Shown: piece by piece, positions 7,063 through 14,847 of the stretch
Layout: each line of letters opens with the position of its first letter
Numbering within the stretch: the first letter of the stretch is position 1
Assembly (NCBI GenBank): GCA_036558305.1
Contig: DATBFX010000598.1
Coordinates: forward strand, 1-28,741
Direction of reading: 5' to 3'
Length of the DNA: 28,741 nucleotides
Source: DATBFX01 sp036558305
GTDB taxonomy: Bacteria > Chloroflexota > Chloroflexia > Thermomicrobiales > UBA6265
Notes under the pieces: model-generated
Database searches by the model: none
What the model was told of the DNA's origin: nothing
Seen by the model: only the letters and a program-made list of their open reading frames with translations
Translations under genes and position numbers: made by a program

Positions 7063-7241
7063 GATCGATCTCCTTGTCGGTTCGTGCAGGGAAGGTTACT
7101 CCTTGGCGGAGGTCGATGTGATCTGCCTGGTCCGACGGAACTTCGACGGCCGCTCATGTCGCGCAACAAGCCAGACGCCGGTGTCCGGGCCAGTTCATAA
7201 TGCACGGAAACGCGCGGGCGTAGCGACTGTGAGGGCTGAGG

Positions 7242-7805
7242 GTGGAAGCGGAAGGGCGCAGCTTGGTCAGAACCATCCTTGCCAGCAGCCGGTTCTTCAT
7301 CGCGATCGCGGTGCTGGCGTCCTTCGTCTCCGCGATCGCCTTGATCGTCTACTGCGGGGTCGTCGTCCTCGACGCGACGCGGGACGCGTTTACCGGGCAC
7401 TTCACGCCCGAAGGTGCCAAGGACCTCGCCGTCGAATTCATCGAGATGATCGACTTCTTCTTGCTGGGTACGGTCCTCTACATCGTCGCGCTCGGTCTCT
7501 ACGAGTTGTTCGTCGACGACCAGTTGCCGATGCCGGGCTGGTTGCGCATCCACGACCTCGACGACCTCAAGGACAAACTCATGGGCGTCGTCATCGTCCT
7601 CCTCGGCGTCACCTTCCTCGGCCGCGTCGTGACCTGGGACGGGAGCAACAACATCCTCTACTTCGGCACGGCGATCGCCCTGGTCATTCTCGCCCTGGGC
7701 GCATTCCTGGCGATCAATGCCCGCTTTGGGCACCGCGCCCTACCGCCGGCGCAGCAGGAGCAGCAAGAGCCTCGCCGCACCACCGATCGTTCGCCAACCG
7801 GCTGA
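7242..7805 (+). CDS. YqhA/UPF0114-family inner-membrane protein
   Basis: The product has 187 residues and about four hydrophobic segments, near residues 12-34, 65-88, 107-126 and 136-160. It carries family-typical text such as RFFIAIAVLASFVSAI, VEFIEMIDFFLLGTVLYIVA, LYELFVDD and LDDLKDKLMGVVIVLLGVTF. Function is unknown. I took GTG 7242 because GAGGG stands 6 nt upstream; TTG 7263, just before VRTILASSRFF, is a reasonable alternative. The C-terminal tail is glutamine- and arginine-rich. The gene diverges from the UPF0261 operon, and the histidine kinase follows 52 bp later on the same strand. Confidence 0.85.
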   Translation: MEAEGRSLVRTILASSRFFIAIAVLASFVSAIALIVYCGVVVLDATRDAFTGHFTPEGAKDLAVEFIEMIDFFLLGTVLYIVALGLYELFVDDQLPMPGWLRIHDLDDLKDKLMGVVIVLLGVTFLGRVVTWDGSNNILYFGTAIALVILALGAFLAINARFGHRALPPAQQEQQEPRRTTDRSPTG

Positions 7806-7845
7806 GTCCGGCTGCATCGCCTCCGCGCGGCACGACCGACCGCCT

Positions 7846-7857
7846 TACAATGACCCC
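7846..7857 (+). promoter_or_regulatory. -10 element for a probable leaderless transcript of the kinase gene
   Basis: TACAAT at 7846-7851 lies 6 nt before the ATG at 7858, the usual distance from a -10 box to the first transcribed base. No ribosome binding site precedes this ATG. The mRNA therefore probably starts at or next to the start codon. I see no good -35. Confidence 0.5.
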
Positions 7858-10671
7858 ATGGCCACACGGGACCGTTCGCGCCCGGACGTCGATCGAACTG
7901 CCCTTGCCAACCCGCGGCGAGGCGGCCGAGTTTCGGACGGAGACGCCGCCACCGAGGGCGCGCTGGCGCGCTACCGGCTGCTGTTCGAGCAGTCGCGCGA
8001 CATCATCCTCTTCATCGCGCTGGACGGCCGGATCGTCGATGCCAACCCCGCCGCCCTCGCCGCCTACGGATACGACCGCGACGTCCTGACGACGATGTCG
8101 ATCGCCGACCTGCGCGACACCGAGACGGCCGGCGACGTCCGGGAGCAGATCCGTCGCGCCGACAGCGAAGGGATCCTGTTCGAGACGCGGCACCGGCGGC
8201 GGGACGGGACGACCTTTCCCGTCGAGGTCAGTTCCCTGGGAGCCGATTTCGGTCGCGAGCGGTTGCTGCTGAGTGTCGTCCGCGACATCAGCGCCCGCAC
8301 GCAGGCCAACGCGGTGCGGGAACGGTTGCACGCCGAGCGCGACGCCCTCCTCGATTCGGCGGCCGAGGGCATCTTTGGCATGGACGCCAACGGCGACTGC
8401 ACGTTCATCAACCCGGCGGCGATCCGGATGCTCGGGTTCACGCCGGAGGACGTCCTCGGCCGCGACATGCACGGGCTCATCCATCACAGTCGCCCCGACG
8501 GATCGCCCTACCCGATCGAAGAATGCCCGATCAACACCGCCTTCGAAGCGGGGCAAAACCTGCACCTCGTCGAGGAGGTCCTCTGGCGGAAGGACGGCAC
8601 CTCGTTCCCGGCGCTCTATTCGGTCTCGACCGTCGTCGAGAACGGCGTCGTCACCGCCGGCGTGGTCACGATCGTCGACATTACCGAGCGGAAGCGGGCC
8701 GAGGAGGACGTGCGGGCGAGCGAGGCACGCTTCCGCGCCATTTTCGAGCAGGCGGGAGCAGGCATCGCCCAGGTTGGCACCGACGGCCGCTGGTTGCGCG
8801 TCAACGAACGGTTGTGCGAGATCACGGGCTATACCAAGGAAGAACTGCTGGCGCGCACGTTCCAGGACATCACACCCCGCGAGGACCTGGAACGTGACCT
8901 GGCGGCTGCCCGCCGGTTGCTGCGGGGCGAGATCGAGTCATATTCCACCGAAAAGCGGTATCTGCGGAAGGACGGGTTGGCGGTCTGGGTCGACCTGACC
9001 GTCTCGCTCGTCCACACCGCGACCGGCGCACCCGACTACTTCGTGACGGTCGTCGAAGACATCTCCGCACGGAAGCGGGCGGAGGAGCGGTTGCGCCTGC
9101 TGCGCGAGGCGTCCGACACGCTGGTGGCTTCGATCGACTTCGAAGAGACACTGGCGGTCGCGGCCTCGTTGCTCGTCCCCCGGTTCGTCGACTGGTGCTC
9201 CATCTTTCTCCGCGAACCGGACGGGAGGATCCGACGGATCGAGGCCGAGTACGCCGATCCGGCGAAACGCGATCTGGCGGAGGAGGTCCAGCGCTACACG
9301 GCGACGTCGGCGCGGCGGGCGACGGTGGGGGTCGCGGCCGTCCTGCGGACCGGCCAACCCCAACTCTATCCCGACGTCCCCGACGAGTTCTGGCAGGCGA
9401 TCGCGCAGGGGCCGGAGCACCTGGCGACGCTGCGTCGACTCCGCTTCGTCTCGCTGATGTTCGTGCCGTTGCGGGCGCGCGGGCAAACGCTCGGCGTCGT
9501 CGCCCTCGCCACGGCCGAGTCGGGACGGCGACTGGACGCCGACGACCTGATCTTCGCCGAATCGTTCGCCGAGCGGGCGGCGATGGCGATCGACAACGCG
9601 CGGTTGCTGCGGGAGGCCCAGGCCGCCGAGGCGCGGTACCGCGGGCTCTTCCACGGCGCGGCGGAATCGATCGTCGCCTACGGCGCGGACGGCGAACTGA
9701 TCGAGGCAAACGAGGCGGTGGTTCGCCTCCTCGGGTACGACCGCGACGAGTTGAAGGCGCTGGGGAACCGGGGCGCCGCGTTGTTGGTCGACGAGTCGAT
9801 CCCGAGGCAGGTCGAGGGGGATCTCGAGCGACGGGGAACGTGGCACGGCGAACTCGAACTGCGGCGCAAGGACGGCTCGATCGTCCCGGTCGAGGCCCAC
9901 GTCACGCGGATCGATCTCCCGGAGGGCCCCGTCTACCTCGGACTCTGGCACGACATCTCGGAGCGGAAAGCGCGCGAGCGGTTCGAGCACGAATTCCTCG
10001 GCGACATCGCCCACGACCTGAAAAATCCGCTGACGGCGGCGCGGGTGCAGGCGCAGATGATGTCGCGTCGCCTCCAGGCCGGTCGGCTCGACGAAGAGGC
10101 AACGAGTTTGGGCCTGGCCGCGATCGCGGCGAACACCGAGCGGATGGCGCGGCGGATCGACGAATTGGGCGACATCGCCCAGTTGCGACTGGGGCGCATC
10201 CTGGAACTCCGCCCGGAGAGAACCGACCTGGTCGCGCTGGCGCAACAACTGGCGGCGACCTGGCAGCAGGCCACCGAGCGCCACGCGATCCGCGTCGTGG
10301 CGGCGGCGCCGGCGGTGGTCGGCGAGTGGGACCGGATGCGCCTGGAGCGGGTGCTGGATAACCTGCTCTCGAACGCCGTCAAGTACAGTCCACAAGGGGG
10401 ACCGATCGCGATCCGGGTCGGCCGGGAAGACGACGCGGGAGGCGCCTGGGCGGTCGTCAGCGTCCGCGACGACGGGATCGGCGTCCCCGCCGAGGACCTG
10501 CCGTGGATCTTCGAGCGGTACCGCCGGGCGGGCAACGTCGCCGGCAGGGTCGCCGGCACCGGGATCGGGCTCGCCGGTGCCCGCCAGATCGTCGAGCAAC
10601 ACGGCGGCACGATCGGGGTGGAGAGCGACGAGGGGCAAGGAACGACGGTGACGGTGCGGCTGCCGCTGTGA
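7858..10671 (+). CDS. Soluble hybrid-sensor histidine kinase (PAS-PAS-PAS-GAF-PAS-HisKA-HATPase)
   Basis: The product has 937 residues and no membrane segments, so it senses inside the cell. Domains in order are PAS (about 38-143), PAS (160-278), PAS (291-405), GAF (415-581), PAS (594-703), HisKA with H-box AHDLKNPLTAAR (His719 phospho-acceptor), and HATPase_c with N-box DNLLSNAVKYS (834-844), G1 DDGIGV and G2 GTGIGLAGARQ. It autophosphorylates and should pass phosphate to a response regulator. No receiver domain is fused and no regulator gene is next to it, so it is an orphan kinase. The PAS domains end in DI(T/S)xRK-type linkers. The cofactor and signal are unknown. ATG 7858 fits the leaderless -10; upstream codons in the frame look non-coding. 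Confidence 0.93.
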   Translation: MATRDRSRPDVDRTALANPRRGGRVSDGDAATEGALARYRLLFEQSRDIILFIALDGRIVDANPAALAAYGYDRDVLTTMSIADLRDTETAGDVREQIRRADSEGILFETRHRRRDGTTFPVEVSSLGADFGRERLLLSVVRDISARTQANAVRERLHAERDALLDSAAEGIFGMDANGDCTFINPAAIRMLGFTPEDVLGRDMHGLIHHSRPDGSPYPIEECPINTAFEAGQNLHLVEEVLWRKDGTSFPALYSVSTVVENGVVTAGVVTIVDITERKRAEEDVRASEARFRAIFEQAGAGIAQVGTDGRWLRVNERLCEITGYTKEELLARTFQDITPREDLERDLAAARRLLRGEIESYSTEKRYLRKDGLAVWVDLTVSLVHTATGAPDYFVTVVEDISARKRAEERLRLLREASDTLVASIDFEETLAVAASLLVPRFVDWCSIFLREPDGRIRRIEAEYADPAKRDLAEEVQRYTATSARRATVGVAAVLRTGQPQLYPDVPDEFWQAIAQGPEHLATLRRLRFVSLMFVPLRARGQTLGVVALATAESGRRLDADDLIFAESFAERAAMAIDNARLLREAQAAEARYRGLFHGAAESIVAYGADGELIEANEAVVRLLGYDRDELKALGNRGAALLVDESIPRQVEGDLERRGTWHGELELRRKDGSIVPVEAHVTRIDLPEGPVYLGLWHDISERKARERFEHEFLGDIAHDLKNPLTAARVQAQMMSRRLQAGRLDEEATSLGLAAIAANTERMARRIDELGDIAQLRLGRILELRPERTDLVALAQQLAATWQQATERHAIRVVAAAPAVVGEWDRMRLERVLDNLLSNAVKYSPQGGPIAIRVGREDDAGGAWAVVSVRDDGIGVPAEDLPWIFERYRRAGNVAGRVAGTGIGLAGARQIVEQHGGTIGVESDEGQGTTVTVRLPL

Positions 10672-10707
10672 GCTTCGAGCTTCGAGCTTCGAGCTTCGAG
10701 CTTCGAG
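10670..10707. repeat. Tandem heptamer GAGCTTC, about 5.4 copies
   Basis: Five perfect GAGCTTC units plus GAG run from the second base of the kinase stop codon. They lie between the kinase and the convergent DUF2891 gene (stop at 10722). Slippage here would not change the kinase protein. No other copies are seen in the window. Confidence 0.97.
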
Positions 10708-10721
10708 TGAGTGCGGCCGTG

Positions 10722-11762
10722 TTAGCTCAGCAGCAGCGTCGCGTACGCGGCGAGCCAGTGTTCGACGTTGTAGTGGCTGCCGGCGACAGAGGGGAGTGAG
10801 GCGGCCGCGTGGCGTTCGGCGGCGTCGAGCAAGGGGGTGATGCGGGGGTCGCCGACGGGAAGGCGGTCGGCGAGGGCGGTGAAGGCCCAGGCGCGGCTGA
10901 GGTTGAGACCGTGGAGGTGGGCGATCTGGCCGTCGGTCGAATCGGCGACGGTAGCCGGTTGGAAGAGGGCGGCGGGTTGCGCGGCGGCGAGACCGGGAAG
11001 AAAGCGCTGGAGCCAGTCCGAGAACGCGGAGGTGTCAAGCAATCGGGAGACCAACTCGGCCTCGGAGAGCGCGGCAGAAAGGAAATCGGCACCGGACGGT
11101 TCGTAGTGCGCGGGGTAATCGGTGTCGTCGAGGAACCAACGAGCGGCGGCGGTTTTGATGGCACTCAGGAGCGCGTCGTCGCCACGACCGGCGCGGAGCT
11201 GGGCGTAGTCGAAGCAGCGCGAAAGACCGAAGGCGGTATTGGGGTGGACACCGGTTCGTTGCGGGTAGGTCAGCACCGGGAGCCAGCCGGCGAGATTCCC
11301 GGACAGGAGATCGGCCAGCGGTGCGACGGCGGCGGCCCAGCGCCGGCCGCCGGCGTCGTCCCAGGTCTCCAACTCGTGCGCCAGCGTCAAGAGCCAACCC
11401 CAGCCATAGGGGCGTTCGAGGGTGCGGTGATTGGGATCGCCGAAAAACCGGACCTCGGTGGCGATGTTCTCCGCCGTCAGGAGGTCGCCGAGGGTGGCAC
11501 GCGCGGCGTCGCCCGGAACCGCGTCCGGGAACAGGCGAAGCAGGCGGACGAGAACCCAATGCATCTCGACACAGGAGTGCCAATCGAAACAGCCGTAGAA
11601 GGCCGGATGGTAGTCGCGGTGGGTCGGATAGGGACCCGGTCCGGTCGCGATGAAATAAGGCATGTTGGGATATTCGCGGGTGATGTTGGTAAGCGCCACC
11701 TGCGCATAGTCGGCGGCGCGCTCGCGCAACAGTGCCAACCGATGGTCCCGATCGAACGTCAT
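10722..11762 (-). CDS. DUF2891-family protein
   Basis: The product has 346 residues, is soluble and has no signal peptide. Family marks include HPAFYGCFDWHSCVEMHWVL near residues 52-71, RPYGWGWLLTLAHELETW, HPNTAFGLSRCFDYA, DYPAHYEPSGADFLSAALSE and LHGLNLSRAWAFTALA. The repeated helical Trp/His-rich blocks suggest an alpha/alpha-barrel fold, as in some glycoside-processing enzymes, but no reaction is established. The start is ATG 11762 with a strong GGAGGAG just upstream. It follows heme A synthase by 22 bp on the same strand and is probably co-transcribed. The link between the two is unclear. Confidence 0.87.
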   Translation of the reverse strand: MTFDRDHRLALLRERAADYAQVALTNITREYPNMPYFIATGPGPYPTHRDYHPAFYGCFDWHSCVEMHWVLVRLLRLFPDAVPGDAARATLGDLLTAENIATEVRFFGDPNHRTLERPYGWGWLLTLAHELETWDDAGGRRWAAAVAPLADLLSGNLAGWLPVLTYPQRTGVHPNTAFGLSRCFDYAQLRAGRGDDALLSAIKTAAARWFLDDTDYPAHYEPSGADFLSAALSEAELVSRLLDTSAFSDWLQRFLPGLAAAQPAALFQPATVADSTDGQIAHLHGLNLSRAWAFTALADRLPVGDPRITPLLDAAERHAAASLPSVAGSHYNVEHWLAAYATLLLS

Positions 11763-11784
11763 CGTCTCCTCCGGGTGGGGTCTG

Positions 11785-12753
11785 CTAATCGCCGATGCTG
11801 AGTTGCTGCCCGGTCGCGGGCGCGAGCAACGCGCGCGGCACCGGGGTATGCCGCGCGCGCGCGAACACCTGACGGCAAGCGTCGGCGAGGCAGAGGAAGA
11901 GGAGGGCCATCAACCCGGCGTGGGCGAGCGGACTCCAGAGGGCCATCCGGGTCAGGACGACCGCGCCGCCGGCGCCGGCCTGGAGCAGGATCAGGACGAA
12001 GGCGGCGGCGTTGACGCGGAACAACTCCGGTTCGGCCGCGCGGCGGCGGTAGGCGAAGGCGGCTAAGGTGCCGACGAGGACGATCTCGGCGAGGGCGGCA
12101 AGGCGATGGCCGAAGGCGACACCGACCGCGCCGTCGAACCCGGGATACACCTCGCCGTTGCACCTCGGCCAGCGATAGCAGGCCATCACCGCGTTCGAAT
12201 GGCGCATGTAGGCACCGAGGTAGGCGACGCAGATCGAGGCGACCAGGGCACCCCAGGTCGCGCGCCGGTACCAGATCGGCAACGGCGAGGCCGGACGCGG
12301 CGTGGGACGGGTCGACTCGTCACCGGTCTCGTAAAGGAGCCGGGTCAGCAGGAAAACGCTGGCGAAACAGACGAGCGAGATGCCGAAGTGGGTTGCCATC
12401 AGCGCGGGCGTCTGCGGCCAGAGGACGGCGGCGGCGCCCAACCCCGATTGCAGGAAAAGGGTGCCGACCATCAAACCGACGTAGAGTTTGACGTCGCGCC
12501 GTCCGCGCCGCCGGATGAGCGCTCCGACCGAGACGGCGGCGATCAGGATCCCTTCGATGCCCGTCACCATCCGGTGGCTGAATTCGATCGCCGTCGTGAC
12601 TGCGTAGTGCGGGATGAACTCGCCGTGGCAGAGCGGCCAGGAGCGCCCGCACCCTTCCGACGAGCCCGTGTTGGTGACCGTGGCGCCGAGGACCAGAACG
12701 AGGAACATCCCGACCGTCGTCGCCACCGCCAGCCGTTTGACCGCCGTCTCCAT
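11785..12753 (-). CDS. ctaA: Heme A synthase (COX15/CtaA family)
   Basis: The product has 322 residues and is an eight-helix membrane enzyme that oxidises the heme O methyl group to the formyl of heme A for cytochrome oxidase. The sequence shows a tandem four-helix plan: first half FSHRMVTG and THFGISL histidines with the CGRSWPLCHG loop, second half FGHRLAAL and LAHAGLM histidines with the CYRWPRCNGE loop. Both periplasmic loops carry a Cys pair, as in the Bacillus-type enzyme in the first half; the second Cys pair is also retained. The start is ATG 12753, opening METAVKRLAVATT. No ctaB or oxidase genes lie in the window. It implies aerobic respiration with an aa3-type oxidase. Confidence 0.93.
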   Translation of the reverse strand: METAVKRLAVATTVGMFLVLVLGATVTNTGSSEGCGRSWPLCHGEFIPHYAVTTAIEFSHRMVTGIEGILIAAVSVGALIRRRGRRDVKLYVGLMVGTLFLQSGLGAAAVLWPQTPALMATHFGISLVCFASVFLLTRLLYETGDESTRPTPRPASPLPIWYRRATWGALVASICVAYLGAYMRHSNAVMACYRWPRCNGEVYPGFDGAVGVAFGHRLAALAEIVLVGTLAAFAYRRRAAEPELFRVNAAAFVLILLQAGAGGAVVLTRMALWSPLAHAGLMALLFLCLADACRQVFARARHTPVPRALLAPATGQQLSIGD

Positions 12754-13020
12754 CGGCCCCGCCGCTCCCCATCTCCGAAGTCGTCCGGTACCAGCGACGG
12801 CACCGGTTCCGCGTCGAGATCGTACCACCGGCATGGCGTTGGTGCCGCATCAACCTGCCCGCGCGGCAGGCGTTGCGGTGCGGTCGTGCACAAGATGGAG
12901 CAAGAAATAGGCAAACCGACGGATGCGCGACGACGTTGAGATGCCAGAATGACGGCGTGCCCGGCAAATCGGCGCCGGGCAGTAGCGGAATCGCGTTGGG
13001 ATCGCAAAGGAGTCTCGATA

Positions 13021-13470
13021 ATGGCAGAGATGCGTGCGGCGGCGGAACGGACGATCGGTGCGCCCGCCGACAAGATCTACGGGGTTCTCGCGGATTATCG
13101 GCAACACCATCCGAACATCTTGCCGCCCGCCTTCTTCGATTATGCGGTCGAACAGGGCGGAACCGGCACCGGCACGGTGGTCGGATTCAACGTCAAGACG
13201 GCAGGACGCAACCGGCACTTCCGCGTCCAGGTCGCCGAACCGGAACCGGGGCGCGTCCTGACCGAGACCGACACCGAATCGACGCTGGTCACCAGGTTCA
13301 CCGTCGATCCGGACGCCGCCGGCAGTCGCGTCCGCATCGAAACCACCTGGCAGGGCGCGGGCGGCTTCGGCGGACTGATGGAACGCCTCTTCGCCCCCCG
13401 GATGATGCAAAAGCTGTTCGCGGACGAACTGGACCGGCTCGATCGCTACGTCCAAACGAACGGGAAGTAA
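13021..13470 (+). CDS. SRPBCC-superfamily (polyketide cyclase-like) protein
   Basis: The product has 149 residues and the START/Bet v1-like helix-grip fold pattern: N-terminal AERTIGAPADKIYGVLADY, a central VVGFNVKTAGRNRHFRVQV strand pair, RVLTETDTESTLVTRFTVD, and a long C-terminal helix MQKLFADELDRLDRYVQ. Such proteins bind hydrophobic ligands in a cavity; no catalytic residue can be named. The start is ATG 13021 with AAAGGAG 8 nt upstream. The gene diverges from ctaA and converges on the ScyD-like gene, with which it shares 25 bp at the 3' end. Confidence 0.87.
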   Translation: MAEMRAAAERTIGAPADKIYGVLADYRQHHPNILPPAFFDYAVEQGGTGTGTVVGFNVKTAGRNRHFRVQVAEPEPGRVLTETDTESTLVTRFTVDPDAAGSRVRIETTWQGAGGFGGLMERLFAPRMMQKLFADELDRLDRYVQTNGK

Positions 13471-14675
13471 CCGGTTCGGCCCCCCCGGCCCCCCAATCCT
13501 GGGGGGTGAACGCCCCCCTTCGTCTCCCCCCAGGATTGGGGGGCCGGGGGGGCCGGCGTGGCGGGTGTCGCGCACGGGGATTGGTTGAGGATCGAGGGAT
13601 CGACCGCGACCGGCGCCGGCGCCGACGGGTCGAGGCGGAGAATGCCTCCCGGGTGGTCGCTGGCAAGGGCGGGAAGGCTGACGTAGAGGGCGGCGTCGGG
13701 ACCGAAGGCCATCGCGACCGGGTAGTCGAGCCCGGTGGCGACCGCGGCCGAGGCGGCCTTCCCCGTTTGGCGGACGACCTTGCCGGTTCGGGGTTGCAAA
13801 TAGGGCGCCTGGTCGAGATTGCCGGTCGCCAACTCCAGGGCATAGAGGGTACCGGCGGGATCGACGGCGAGGGCGGTGATGGCAGTGAGTCCGGTCCAGG
13901 CGTCGGTCCTGGTCCCGTCGGCGGCGATCTTGATGACCTTGGAGGCGCCGCCCGTATAGGGCGCCGGTGTCAGGAACCCGACGTAGACGCCGCCGCCCGG
14001 GGCGAGCGCGAGACCGGTCGGCACGAGATGCCCGGCGGAGAGATCGGCGACGCGGCTGATGGCCCCCTTGGGGGTGACGCGCAGGAGTTGCCCGCTGTTG
14101 CTTTCGGCGACCCAGAGCACGCCGTCGCCGGCGATCATGTTGAAGGTCTCGCCCGCGGGGGTGAAATCGTAGGGGATCGCGGCGACCGGATGGGCGGCGA
14201 CCCACGCGCTGATGTCGGCGACGAGGCGGAATGTCCCGTCGGGTTCGACCGCGTAGACCCCGTTCGGTTTGGGGGCGCTGGCGCTGGCCGAGTAGCTGCC
14301 GTCTTGCAAGACGTAGAGCTGCCCGTCGAGCACCGCGACGGCAGACGGCCCCTGAGCGGCGCCGTCCATCCCGCGCGTCGAAGGGAGTCCGGTTGCGACC
14401 GTGACCGGGCAGCCGTCGACGATCCGGGCAAGACTGCCGGACTCGCCATCCGATGTCTTGCCGGTGCCCGCGTTCCCGGTGCCGGCGATGGCGACGTAGA
14501 GATTCCCCTTGGCGTCCCAGGTAACCCCCCGCGGACTGTCGAGACCGCTGGCGACAACGCCGACGTCGGCGGTCGCGATGGGGGTCGCTTCCTGGGCAGA
14601 CGCCGTTGAGCCGATGCCGAGCATGAGGGCGAAGGAGACGAGGATTGCGACGAGCGATCGGGCCTGACACTGCAT
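13446..14675 (-). CDS. ScyD/ScyE-family secreted beta-propeller protein
   Basis: The product has 409 residues. A signal peptide spans about 1-28 (LVAILVSFALMLGIGSTASA then QEATP). The mature part repeats propeller-like blades, such as GLDSPRGVTWDAKGNLYVAI, PSAVAVLDGQLYVLQDG, MIAGDGVLWVAESNSGQLLR, VPTGLALAPGGGVYVGF and YPVAMAFGPDAALYVSLP. This matches the ScyD/ScyE family, a name borrowed from the cyanobacterial scytonemin cluster; no scytonemin genes are seen here. The last 36 or so residues (from about 374) are encoded by a GC-rich inverted repeat and read through into the 3' end of the convergent SRPBCC gene, so the native end was probably near QSPCATPA. Start ATG 14675, with GGAGG 12 nt upstream. 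Confidence 0.83.
   Translation of the reverse strand: MQCQARSLVAILVSFALMLGIGSTASAQEATPIATADVGVVASGLDSPRGVTWDAKGNLYVAIAGTGNAGTGKTSDGESGSLARIVDGCPVTVATGLPSTRGMDGAAQGPSAVAVLDGQLYVLQDGSYSASASAPKPNGVYAVEPDGTFRLVADISAWVAAHPVAAIPYDFTPAGETFNMIAGDGVLWVAESNSGQLLRVTPKGAISRVADLSAGHLVPTGLALAPGGGVYVGFLTPAPYTGGASKVIKIAADGTRTDAWTGLTAITALAVDPAGTLYALELATGNLDQAPYLQPRTGKVVRQTGKAASAAVATGLDYPVAMAFGPDAALYVSLPALASDHPGGILRLDPSAPAPVAVDPSILNQSPCATPATPAPPAPQSWGETKGGVHPPGLGGRGGRTGYFPFVWT
13477..13555. terminator. Strong 30-bp-stem hairpin between convergent genes
   Basis: 13477-13506 and 13526-13555 are perfect reverse complements with a 19-nt loop. The stem is almost all G and C around a central AATCCT/AGGATT. It lies 6 bp after the SRPBCC stop, so it can stop that transcript. 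On the other strand it is inside the open frame of the ScyD-like gene. There is no T-tract, so intrinsic termination is uncertain; it may be an inserted repeat element. Confidence 0.75.
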
Positions 14676-14847
14676 GATCGGAGACGACCTCCGTGACGGG
14701 TCGATGGGATCCATTCGCCACCCTGAGCCGGTCAACGCGCAAACCGAGATCAATCCTGCCGGGTGAGCGGATCATAGCAGCCCGTGTGGAACGAAACGTC
14801 CCGATCACCCCGCGCTCGGACCCAATGTCGGGCTCGCGTCGGTGGCA

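Noticed and set aside
7063..7241. A tRNA or riboswitch in the UPF0261/UPF0114 intergenic region
   Set aside because: No cloverleaf, TTCGA loop pairing or known riboswitch core could be made from this stretch.
8938..10638. A 566-codon minus-strand frame
   Set aside because: It is antisense to the histidine kinase, whose domains are unmistakable.
10670..10707. CRISPR-like repeat array
   Set aside because: The units are 7 bp with no spacers, so it is a simple tandem repeat. No CRISPR array or cas gene was seen in the window.
13446..14675. A scytonemin biosynthesis cluster
   Set aside because: Only the ScyD/ScyE-type propeller protein is present. The family name is widely applied outside cyanobacteria, and no biosynthetic partners are nearby.
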